Shown piece by piece: positions 1-5,261 of a DNA stretch of 5,261 bases. Within the stretch, counting starts at the first letter, position 1, and each line of letters opens with the position of its first letter. A program made the translations under genes and the position numbers. The notes under the pieces were generated by a model. The model saw only the letters and a list, made by a program, of their open reading frames with translations. It did no database searches and was not told the DNA's origin. The stretch comes from an uncultured Saprospiraceae bacterium. GTDB taxonomy: Bacteria; Bacteroidota; Bacteroidia; Chitinophagales; Saprospiraceae. The DNA lies in contig CALGLS010000250.1 of the NCBI GenBank assembly GCA_937959375.1, forward strand, positions 1 to 5,261, in the 5' to 3' direction.

Positions 1-978
1 CCGAAAGGGCATAGTACCGAAAATTACATCAAACCAAATCAAGATATTGAATACCTCATTCGCTTCCAGAATACCTGTGGCGATACGATTCAGCAATTGA
101 TTATTGAAAATAGAATTCCGGCAGAACTCGATATTAAAACCATTGAGCCAGGTACATCCAATCATGACTATGATTTTGAAATAGTGGGTGAAGGTATCTT
201 ACGATTTACATTTGACAACTTACAATTGCTTGACAGCATTGAGAACGAAGATTTATCGCACCTCTTTGTAAAATTCAGAGTTAGTCAAAAAGATGGTTTG
301 GCAGCTGAAACTGAAATTATCAACAAAGTAAATATTCTTACCGACGTTGATAGCTGTAGCGAATGGACCAGCAATGAAGTTTTACACACGATAGAAAGAG
401 CAGTGGTGTACGAGCCATTTGTTTTAGAGTTCTGTACAGGTACACTTTATAACGATATGTTTATCCTACAGACTGACACAGTAGTTTTGGATACGATCAC
501 CTTTGGAGCTTATGACCTTTGGGAAATTGCCTCTATCGAAGTGTTACCAAATATGTACACGACGATAGACACCATGATCTTGATGGGAACGGCCTACGAT
601 GGTGTGATTTACGAATCGGATACGACGCTTACGCAAACTTATCCAGCATACAATAGCTGCGATAGTATTGTTACGATAAATATTATGATCACAACTACTG
701 GAGTTGAAGATGGCGAAACATTGACTGGTTTTCAAGTCTACCCTAACCCAGTGAACGAAGACTTGCACTTGCATTTTACCTTAGAAAATGCGACGGAAGT
801 GCGTTATGAAATCAAAGAAATATTAACGGGCAAGGTCGTTTACCAAGTCGCAGCGACTCACGAATCTGCAGGTGAACATCACCGAAAAATAAACATGAAA
901 AACAATCCTATTGGAACATATATCATTAGCATTCAAGCGGAAGACGATTTATTGATTCAGAAACTCATTAAATTTTAA
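1..978 (+). CDS. T9SS-sorted surface/secreted protein, 3' part (DUF7619 domain, degenerate 'CDSI' repeats, type A sorting domain)
   Basis: The reading frame is open from the first base of the window, so the gene starts upstream; the TTG at 97 is internal and should not be taken as the start. 325 residues are visible. Residues 1-132 match the DUF7619-type beta-sandwich of Saprospiria surface proteins, with the characteristic stretches YLIRFQNT, SNHDYDFEI, ILRFTFDN and HLFVKFRVSQK. Residues about 145-231 hold two diverged copies of a repeat of the form GxxYxx...DTT...CDSIxxI, clear only in the second copy (NSCDSIVTINI). Residues 243-325 are a T9SS type A sorting domain, starting GFQVYPNPV and ending in the typical basic/hydrophobic tail LIQKLIKF. 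By family knowledge, such proteins cross the inner membrane by Sec and the outer membrane by T9SS, and the sorting domain is cleaved at the surface. The specific function of this protein is unknown. It has no same-strand partner within 700 bp downstream. Confidence 0.9.
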   Translation, partial: PKGHSTENYIKPNQDIEYLIRFQNTCGDTIQQLIIENRIPAELDIKTIEPGTSNHDYDFEIVGEGILRFTFDNLQLLDSIENEDLSHLFVKFRVSQKDGLAAETEIINKVNILTDVDSCSEWTSNEVLHTIERAVVYEPFVLEFCTGTLYNDMFILQTDTVVLDTITFGAYDLWEIASIEVLPNMYTTIDTMILMGTAYDGVIYESDTTLTQTYPAYNSCDSIVTINIMITTTGVEDGETLTGFQVYPNPVNEDLHLHFTLENATEVRYEIKEILTGKVVYQVAATHESAGEHHRKINMKNNPIGTYIISIQAEDDLLIQKLIKF

Positions 979-990
979 TCCAAAGAAAAA

Positions 991-1018
991 AGGTAACCAG
1001 ACAAAGGTTTGGTTACTT
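991..1018 (-). terminator. Stem-loop with T tract on the minus strand (possible minus-strand terminator)
   Basis: Arms 991-999 and 1010-1018 pair over nine positions (one G-U as plus-strand RNA), with a 10-nt loop. No T run follows on the plus strand. On the minus strand the hairpin is followed directly by TTTTTTCTTT, the complement of the A run at 981-991. It therefore looks more like a terminator for a minus-strand transcript than for the T9SS gene that ends 12 bp to its left. On the minus strand the outer part of the stem has one C/A mismatch, leaving a 7-bp perfect core. No minus-strand protein gene lies to its right, so its client, if any, would be an untranslated RNA. Confidence 0.35.
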
Positions 1019-1100
1019 GACATTCGGTAAAAGTATCGAGTGTCGGGCTGAATTAGGTTGGTACTTGTCTGATGTTTAGTCGGGCAAGTACCTCCGATTC
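1019..1100. other. Two adjacent long imperfect hairpins
   Basis: Hairpin A pairs 1019-1026 with 1037-1044 (8 bp, one G-U on the plus strand, 10-nt loop). Hairpin B spans 1050-1100. Its outer stem GAAT/ATTC (1050-1053 with 1097-1100) continues through GG/CC (1056-1057 with 1094-1095) into a perfect 8-bp stem GGTACTTG/CAAGTACC (1060-1067 with 1085-1092). An inner CTGA/TCGG stem (1069-1072 with 1080-1083) caps it. Neither hairpin is followed by a T run, so they are not simple terminators. They could be part of a structured RNA on either strand, of the structured 3' UTR of the upstream gene, or REP-like palindromes. No known RNA family was recognised. Confidence 0.45.
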
Positions 1101-1130
1101 AAAACATACGAAAGATCTTCAAAAAATATA

Positions 1131-1335
1131 AAGTAAAAAACTCGAGCGTGCTAGGGAGGACGTTAGAGTTTGTTGGCCCCGGCTTTTTAGTCGGGGCTGA
1201 TAAAAAGAAATTAAAGAGTGGTTGCTTGATTTCAAAATCAAAACAGCTACAAAGAAAATATAACTCGAAAGAGTTAAAAATTTATGGAATGTTGCATTTA
1301 TTCGGCGCAGAGGGGTTTCCTCTGCGTCTTTTTTT
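1131..1335 (+). ncRNA. Candidate structured non-coding RNA (or 3'-UTR-derived RNA) ending in an intrinsic terminator
   Basis: Four consecutive stem-loops precede a strong plus-strand terminator. P1 pairs 1138-1148 with 1161-1171 (one G/A mismatch) and has a 12-nt purine-rich loop. P2 pairs 1173-1183 with 1190-1200, a G+C-rich stem of about 11 pairs with a T-rich loop. P3 pairs 1218-1224 with 1244-1250 and continues as TTGATTT/AAATCAA. P4 is TAACTC/GAGTTA closed by a GAAA (GNRA) tetraloop at 1261-1276. The two weak reading frames across this stretch resemble no protein family and run through the hairpins. The 5' boundary is a guess, placed in the A/T-rich spacer before P1; no convincing promoter was found. 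The RNA could instead be the far end of the transcript of the upstream T9SS gene. It lacks the landmarks of tmRNA, RNase P RNA, SRP RNA and 6S RNA. Confidence 0.4.
1304..1335 (+). terminator. Strong rho-independent terminator
   Basis: The perfect 8-bp stem CGCAGAGG/CCTCTGCG (1306-1313 with 1319-1326) has a 5-nt loop and is extended by a G-T and a G-C pair. Seven T follow at 1329-1335. It is the first clear plus-strand terminator after the T9SS gene ending at 978, and it closes the hairpin-rich stretch, whichever transcript that belongs to. Confidence 0.85.
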
Positions 1336-1693
1336 ATTGCCCTCAATAGCCTTTCGTATAGCCTTTTGATTATGCAAATAAAAAACTCAACACTTACGAG
1401 ATCAAACCAATATTTATACTGCTTAAATTAAAAATTCCACATAAAACCTCTAACTATCCCATTTTTTTCTTAAATTTATTCTTTCCTTCCTCAGAAACAC
1501 CAAATCAGGCTCACCAAGCCTTCTTTCCCCCAAAATAATTACTGACTTTAATTTTGTTAAGCCAACTAAAAAAATGAAGCTATTTAAGCATGCTCTTAGT
1601 TCCGAAAAAACGGCTTTTCAATATTATTCTAAGACAAAAAATTAACTCATTTATACCTACTACATTCATTTACAATTAAAATTATCCTATTTT
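1336..1693. other. A+T-rich intergenic region upstream of the protease gene
   Basis: There is no protein gene, RNA gene or repeat here that I can support. The stretch from about 1457 to 1495 is strongly pyrimidine-biased on the plus strand. A small inverted repeat AGGCT/AGCCT (1507-1511 with 1517-1521, 5-nt loop) lies just upstream of the candidate promoter. A 23-codon frame (1574-1645) follows the promoter but has no supporting evidence. A short CCG/CGG hairpin around 1602-1613 is too weak to call a terminator. Confidence 0.6.
1524..1556 (+). promoter_or_regulatory. Candidate Bacteroidota-type promoter for the protease gene
   Basis: TAATTTTG at 1549-1556 is an exact match to the Bacteroidota -7 consensus TAnnTTTG. 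A weak -33 element (TTTC, consensus TTTG) sits at 1524-1527, 21 bp upstream, within the usual spacing range. Transcription would begin near 1562, giving a leader of about 130 nt before the ATG at 1694. The -7 match is good, the -33 match poor, and no operator is recognised. Confidence 0.4.
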
Positions 1694-2929
1694 ATGAAAA
1701 GAATTACTGCCCTCTCATTGACTCTACTCGCGCTCACTCTTGTGATCTACAGTTGTACTCAGGACCCTGCTATCGAAGTAGAACCTGCTATTACTCTAGC
1801 AATCGACGAACAAGCTGAGCTTATTACTTATCCTCAATCGGAAGTAATCGAAGGCCAATATATAGTGGTTTTCAAAGAAGACGCCTTTCCTAATTTAGAA
1901 AGTCGTTCAATTAATTCAAACAACTATAAAGCAAATAAGCAAACACTAGAAATTGAAGCAGAAAGAGTATTGGAAACAAACAGAATCCAATTCAAAGAAA
2001 TTAAGCAAAGCTTTGTAAAAACAATCAAAGGTATTGCCTTAGAATTAACGGTTGAAGAAGTTGAACTTCTAAGAGCGGATAGTAAGGTAGATTATATTGA
2101 GCAAGACCAAATGTTCCATGTTACTATGGGCGGACCTCCAGGCGGTGGCGGTGGCGGCGGTGGCGGCCAAACAACTCCTTGGGGTGTAACCAGAGTTGGT
2201 GGAGCTATTGACGGAACAAATGCAGGTAAAGCTTGGATCATTGATTCTGGAATTGACTTGGATCACGAAGACCTGAACGTTGATGTTGCAAATAGTCAAT
2301 CATTCTTAGGAGGAAATCAAGCTAATAATCCTGACGACCAAAACGGTCACGGAACGCACGTTGCAGGAACAGTTGGCGCAATTGACAATGGCGTAGGAGT
2401 TATAGGTGTTGCTGCTGGAGCAACAGTCGTTTCAGTTCGTGTACTAGATAGAAGAGGCAGTGGCTCTAACTCAGGAGTAATTGCTGGTGTTGATTACGTA
2501 GGTGCTAATGCTTCTAGTGGAGATGCTGCAAATATGAGTTTAGGTGGTGGCGTATCTACTGCTTTAGACAATGCTGTATTAGCTGCTTCATCTTCTTGCC
2601 CATTCTCTTTAGCAGCAGGTAACGAATCAACTAACGCCAACAACTCTTCTCCTGCAAGAGTAAATGGCCCTAATATCTACACTGTATCTTCAATGACTTC
2701 AACTGACAATTGGTCAAGTTTCTCTAACTACGGAAATCCACCAGTTGATTACTGTGCACCTGGCTCAAGTATTAACTCTACTTGGAAGAGCGGTGGTTAC
2801 AATACCATTAGTGGTACTTCAATGGCAGCTCCACACGTTTGTGGAATTTTACTAATTGGAGGTATTACTTCTGACGGAACTGTGAATGGTGATCCTGATG
2901 GAAATGCAGATGATATTGCACATCATTAA
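1694..2929 (+). CDS. Lipoprotein subtilisin-like serine protease (S8 family, I9 inhibitor prodomain)
   Basis: Complete at 411 residues. The N-terminus is a lipoprotein signal peptide: KR, a hydrophobic run, then IYSC with the likely lipidated Cys21, supporting the ATG at 1694. Residues about 54-143 form an inhibitor I9 prodomain (GQYIVVFKE ... VDYIEQDQMFHV), which in this family acts as folding chaperone and transient inhibitor. Residues 146-158 are a GG-PP-G9 hinge. The catalytic domain (about 163-411) carries the triad Asp184 (IIDSGID), His219 (NGHGTHVAG) and Ser376 (SGTSMAAPH), with oxyanion-hole Asn310 (AAGN). This places it among proteinase K-like S8 enzymes, expected to be active endopeptidases. 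It ends 35 residues after the catalytic serine with a DPDGNAD tail and has no T9SS sorting domain, so it is probably membrane-anchored and processed outside the cytoplasm. Substrate unknown. It appears monocistronic: promoter candidate 140 bp upstream, strong terminator 35 bp downstream. Confidence 0.95.
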   Translation: MKRITALSLTLLALTLVIYSCTQDPAIEVEPAITLAIDEQAELITYPQSEVIEGQYIVVFKEDAFPNLESRSINSNNYKANKQTLEIEAERVLETNRIQFKEIKQSFVKTIKGIALELTVEEVELLRADSKVDYIEQDQMFHVTMGGPPGGGGGGGGGQTTPWGVTRVGGAIDGTNAGKAWIIDSGIDLDHEDLNVDVANSQSFLGGNQANNPDDQNGHGTHVAGTVGAIDNGVGVIGVAAGATVVSVRVLDRRGSGSNSGVIAGVDYVGANASSGDAANMSLGGGVSTALDNAVLAASSSCPFSLAAGNESTNANNSSPARVNGPNIYTVSSMTSTDNWSSFSNYGNPPVDYCAPGSSINSTWKSGGYNTISGTSMAAPHVCGILLIGGITSDGTVNGDPDGNADDIAHH

Positions 2930-2963
2930 TTAGAATAATTTAAAAATAAAATACAATTTTTGT

Positions 2964-2990
2964 AAGGCGGACCATAGGTCCGCCTTTTTT
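2964..2990 (+). terminator. Strong rho-independent terminator of the protease gene
   Basis: The perfect 8-bp G+C-rich stem GGCGGACC/GGTCCGCC (2966-2973 with 2977-2984) has a 3-nt loop and AA/TT flanks. Six T follow at 2985-2990. It lies 35 bp after the protease stop and separates that transcript from the membrane-protein gene starting at 3041, which must then have its own promoter in the 50 bp between them. No good consensus match was seen there. Confidence 0.92.
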
Positions 2991-3040
2991 CATTGAGGTG
3001 ACTTAAATACTTTCTGACTACTTCATTTTACAAACAGACT

Positions 3041-4597
3041 ATGCACACAATTGACAAACGATATCTTTTCCTACTTTCTTTTCTGGAAGGTGGAGCTGTA
3101 ATGGCCTGCGAATTAATCGGCGCAAAATTACTAGCTCCCTTTTTTGGTACTTCTCTGTATGTATGGGCTGCTGCCCTAGCCTTGACACTTGGTGGGTTGA
3201 CACTTGGATATTTCATTGGTGGAAAACTATCAAAAAAATATGTTGGCAGTAAGGCCCTGTTGTATTGGGTACTGATTGCGGCAGGACTACTACTCGTACT
3301 AATGCCATTCAGCAGTGAATTGATCATGAATCGCACAATAAACATGTCTCTTGAAGGAGGTGCAATCTGTTCATTAGCAATTTTTATGCTACCGCCCCTT
3401 ATGTTTATGGGAATGGTATCTCCAATCATTATCAACTTACTTACGCAGGAAGTAGCCTCCGCAGGAAATAATGCAGGTAATGTTTATGCCATCTCTACCC
3501 TAGGTGGAATACTGATGACTTTTCTGATGGGCTTTTATATTATTCCAAATTTTGGGTTAACAGTACCTGCTGTAATAACAGGAATCGCCTTAGCCATTCT
3601 TCCCATCCTATCGTTGCTCTATTCTAAAAACAAAAAAGTAGTGGCATCTATACTTATAATTGGGATCAGCGCTTTTCTTAGTCTAAGCCCTAAAGAAAGA
3701 TATGTTGAAGCATACAAAATTCTTTATCAATCCGAAGGTATACTTGGGCAAGTAAAAGTTGTGGACCATCCTTCCTACGACATCACTCCCGACAGTAGAA
3801 TGGGCCGAGGACTCATCGTTAATAATACATTGCAAACTTTTGTTGGTCTTGAAAATGAAATGCAATATAGTATCTGGAGCTGGGCTCATTATTTCCCCAC
3901 TGCAGCATCTATCTTTCCGAAAAAATCAAAAGTACTTTTACTCGGACTTGGAGGAGGGACTTTAGTCAAACAACTACAACGCTTGGAATTTGAAACTGAC
4001 GTGGTGGAAATTGACAAAAGAATCAGAGATGTTTCTTTCAATTATTTCAATCTTGACCGAGCTACAAATGTAATCATTGATGATGCACGGCATTACATTC
4101 GAACAACCAAGAAAAAATATGACATTGTTATTTTTGACACCTTTCTAAGTGAAGCTGTTCCTGAACATTTGATTACCGTCGAAGGATTTGATGACACAAA
4201 AAAAATTCTAAATCCAGATGGAATGATTATGATTAATTTCTATGGTTTTATAAAAGGAGAAAGAGGAAAGGCAGCTCGATCCGTTTATAAGACTTTATCT
4301 GACGCTGGTTTCACAACTGAGGTTTTAGCTACTCCAGGAGTTGAATCAACACGGAATTTAATTTTCTTGTCTTCATTCAAAGAAAAAGACTTCTCAACTG
4401 CCCGCTATAAGGAGCCCAACTTCGAAGAGATTGATGATCTGTATACTTATTTCTTACCTGAGAAATTATTTAACACAAGTGACGCTATATCCTTATCGGA
4501 TAAAAAACCACAGTTGGCTAAGCTGTACACTAAGGCTGCAAAAGAATGGAAGAAAAGTTATAATGCTTATTATTTGAAATACTTTGTAAAGAAGTAG
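3041..4597 (+). CDS. Polytopic membrane protein fused to a spermidine synthase-like domain ('fused MFS/spermidine synthase' type)
   Basis: Complete, 518 residues, ATG start. Residues 8-215 contain about seven membrane segments (roughly 8-33, 38-60, 71-90, 107-131, 146-168, 171-193, 199-215). They carry family-typical stretches such as MACELIGAKLLAPFFG, GMVSPI and AGNVYAISTLGG. Residues about 230-445 form a Rossmann-fold, SAM-binding domain like spermidine synthases: glycine-rich loop LLLGLGGGTL (299-308), acidic VVEID (321-325), DDARHYI (347-353) and YDIVIFDTF (360-368). Two hallmarks of true aminopropyltransferases are altered: the DG...Q loop reads NNTLQ (261-265), and the D-x-x-DPVGP catalytic loop reads DTFLSEAVP (366-374). 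The substrate is therefore probably not putrescine with decarboxylated SAM, and no SpeD or other polyamine gene is nearby. The C-terminal segment (SDKKPQLAKLY) resembles the TDD-P tail motif of the family. The reaction is unknown; the enzyme domain presumably faces the cytoplasm. Confidence 0.88.
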   Translation: MHTIDKRYLFLLSFLEGGAVMACELIGAKLLAPFFGTSLYVWAAALALTLGGLTLGYFIGGKLSKKYVGSKALLYWVLIAAGLLLVLMPFSSELIMNRTINMSLEGGAICSLAIFMLPPLMFMGMVSPIIINLLTQEVASAGNNAGNVYAISTLGGILMTFLMGFYIIPNFGLTVPAVITGIALAILPILSLLYSKNKKVVASILIIGISAFLSLSPKERYVEAYKILYQSEGILGQVKVVDHPSYDITPDSRMGRGLIVNNTLQTFVGLENEMQYSIWSWAHYFPTAASIFPKKSKVLLLGLGGGTLVKQLQRLEFETDVVEIDKRIRDVSFNYFNLDRATNVIIDDARHYIRTTKKKYDIVIFDTFLSEAVPEHLITVEGFDDTKKILNPDGMIMINFYGFIKGERGKAARSVYKTLSDAGFTTEVLATPGVESTRNLIFLSSFKEKDFSTARYKEPNFEEIDDLYTYFLPEKLFNTSDAISLSDKKPQLAKLYTKAAKEWKKSYNAYYLKYFVKK

Positions 4598-4622
4598 TTA
4601 TGCTTCATAAACAGCTTCTAAT

Positions 4623-4656
4623 AAAAAATGGCCCAGATTCTAAAACCTGAGCCATT
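4623..4656. terminator. Shared terminator between convergent genes
   Basis: AATGGC/GCCATT (4627-4632 with 4651-4656) plus CAG/CTG (4634-4636 with 4647-4649) pair around one C/A mismatch, with a 10-nt loop. On the minus strand the stem runs into TTTTTTATTA, a good terminator for the T9SS gene whose stop is at 4688-4686. On the plus strand it is followed by only a weak CTTC-rich run, but it is the only candidate terminator for the membrane-protein gene ending at 4597. Confidence 0.75.
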
Positions 4657-4685
4657 CTTCATTCACCAAGAAGTGCGATTTAAAC

Positions 4686-5261
4686 CTATTTCAGTTTGAT
4701 AAACTTAATCACCTGTTCTTGATACTCTATCATGATTCGGATAACGTAAGTACCCGGCGAATTTGCATTTAGTTCAGAAGCAGACATTTGAAGACTACCG
4801 TTCTCAAAAGAAACTACTCCTCGATAAATCAATCGTCCGTTTCTATCAAAGACCTCCATTGTTCCTTCTCCGTCAGCATCTCCTCCAACTTCTAGGTTGA
4901 CATATTCTCCAACTGGGTTTGGATAAAGACTCACTAAAGGAATCACATCAAACGTCACTACTTCTATCGAAGAATACTCAAACGAATTATCTTTATCTAC
5001 GATCTTCAGTCGATAGAAGTTATTTCCATAAAATGGCTTCGTATCTTTTGCAAAATAACTGCTCATCGTTTCTTCACCTCCTGTTGTAGGTATCGTTGTC
5101 ATTGGTTCAAAATTAACACCATCAAACGAGTGCTCCACAATAAAGTGACTTGAATTCATTTCTGTTGCTGTTGCCCAATTCAAGTAAACTTCGTCTACTT
5201 CTCGCACTGCTTCAAAACGCATCAATTCTACTGGCAATGCAGGTGCTCCACTATTACCAAC
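4686..5261 (-). CDS. T9SS-sorted secreted/surface protein, 3' part (LPVEL linker domain plus type A sorting domain)
   Basis: The frame is open to the right edge of the window, so the gene starts outside; the TTG at 5237 is the leucine codon of LPVEL and not a true start. 191 residues are visible. Residues 9-100 match the beta-sandwich commonly placed before sorting domains in Bacteroidota: LPVEL-RFEA, then VYLNWATATEMNSSHFIVEH, and NNFYRLKIVDKD followed by EYSSIEVV. Residues about 110-191 are the T9SS type A sorting domain: SLYPNPVGEYVNL, the MEVFDRNGRLIY strand, PGTYVIRI, and the tail QVIKFIKLK. The functional N-terminal part is not visible, so the activity cannot be named. The protein is expected to be exported by Sec and then T9SS. 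The gene converges with the membrane-enzyme gene, 88 bp apart, with a shared terminator between them. Confidence 0.9.
   Translation of the reverse strand, partial: VGNSGAPALPVELMRFEAVREVDEVYLNWATATEMNSSHFIVEHSFDGVNFEPMTTIPTTGGEETMSSYFAKDTKPFYGNNFYRLKIVDKDNSFEYSSIEVVTFDVIPLVSLYPNPVGEYVNLEVGGDADGEGTMEVFDRNGRLIYRGVVSFENGSLQMSASELNANSPGTYVIRIMIEYQEQVIKFIKLK

Noticed and set aside
1190..1200. GGGGCTGA resembling the 5' end of tmRNA
   Set aside because: The conserved continuation, the tag-peptide frame and the CCA-type 3' end are all absent, and the sequence is the 3' arm of a local hairpin.
1050..1335. Integron attC site, CRISPR array or tRNA
   Set aside because: No R'/R'' core sites (GTTRRRY/RYYYAAC), no regularly spaced identical repeats, and no T-loop or cloverleaf pattern could be found.
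1131..1335. 6S RNA
   Set aside because: The length is about right, but the two ends do not pair into the long closing stem with a central bubble. The structure is instead a series of independent hairpins.
1119..1346. 75-codon minus-strand frame across the same region
   Set aside because: It lies opposite the terminator and hairpins, has no recognisable domain and a low-complexity hydrophobic composition; most likely a chance frame.
1148..1369. 73-codon plus-strand frame with a GTG start
   Set aside because: It runs through several hairpins and the terminator stem, resembles no protein family I know, and has an unlikely start. The RNA-like structure explains the region better.
1507..1530. 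Possible terminator at the AGGCT/AGCCT inverted repeat
   Set aside because: The stem is only 5 bp, it is followed by TCTTTCCCCC and not a T run, and no transcript needing termination ends there.
3028..3435. 135-codon minus-strand frame opposite the membrane-enzyme gene
   Set aside because: It is the antisense shadow of a clear transmembrane coding region; no domain seen.
3041..4597. Bona fide spermidine synthase (speE)
   Set aside because: Membrane fusion, the altered DG-x-x-Q and DPVGP motifs and the lack of polyamine neighbours argue against using that symbol.

Overview
The window looks like an ordinary chromosomal segment of a Bacteroidota bacterium, most likely of the Saprospiria/Lewinella type. 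The evidence is two different proteins with C-terminal type IX secretion (T9SS) sorting domains, one of which carries the Saprospiria-style DUF7619 and 'CDSI' repeats. A match to the Bacteroidota promoter consensus TAnnTTTG, an A+T-rich composition and A/T-rich regions upstream of starts instead of clear Shine-Dalgarno sites agree with this. The placement below phylum level is an inference.

Layout, left to right. (1) 1-978 (+) is the 3' part of a large secreted or surface protein with a T9SS type A sorting domain; its start lies outside the window. (2) 979-1693 is a 715-bp gap without a convincing protein gene. Its first half (991-1335) is a dense run of eight stem-loops ending in a textbook rho-independent terminator. 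It may be a structured non-coding RNA, a structured 3' UTR, or both. Its second half (1336-1693) is A+T-rich and holds a good promoter candidate for the next gene. (3) 1694-2929 (+) encodes a complete lipoprotein-type subtilisin-like (S8) protease with an I9 inhibitor prodomain and a nine-glycine hinge, followed by a strong terminator. (4) 3041-4597 (+) encodes a complete polytopic membrane protein fused to a spermidine-synthase-like, SAM-binding domain that lacks the usual aminopropyltransferase signature residues. (5) A hairpin at about 4623-4656 serves as terminator between convergent genes. (6) 4686-5261 (-) is the 3' part of a second T9SS cargo protein, whose start also lies outside the window.

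No operon is evident: each complete gene has its own terminator. The shared theme is the cell envelope (two T9SS cargo proteins, a lipid-anchored protease and an integral membrane enzyme), but nothing in the sequence shows that they form one pathway. The part least explained by known families is the hairpin array at 991-1335. No mobile element, CRISPR array, tRNA or rRNA was found.
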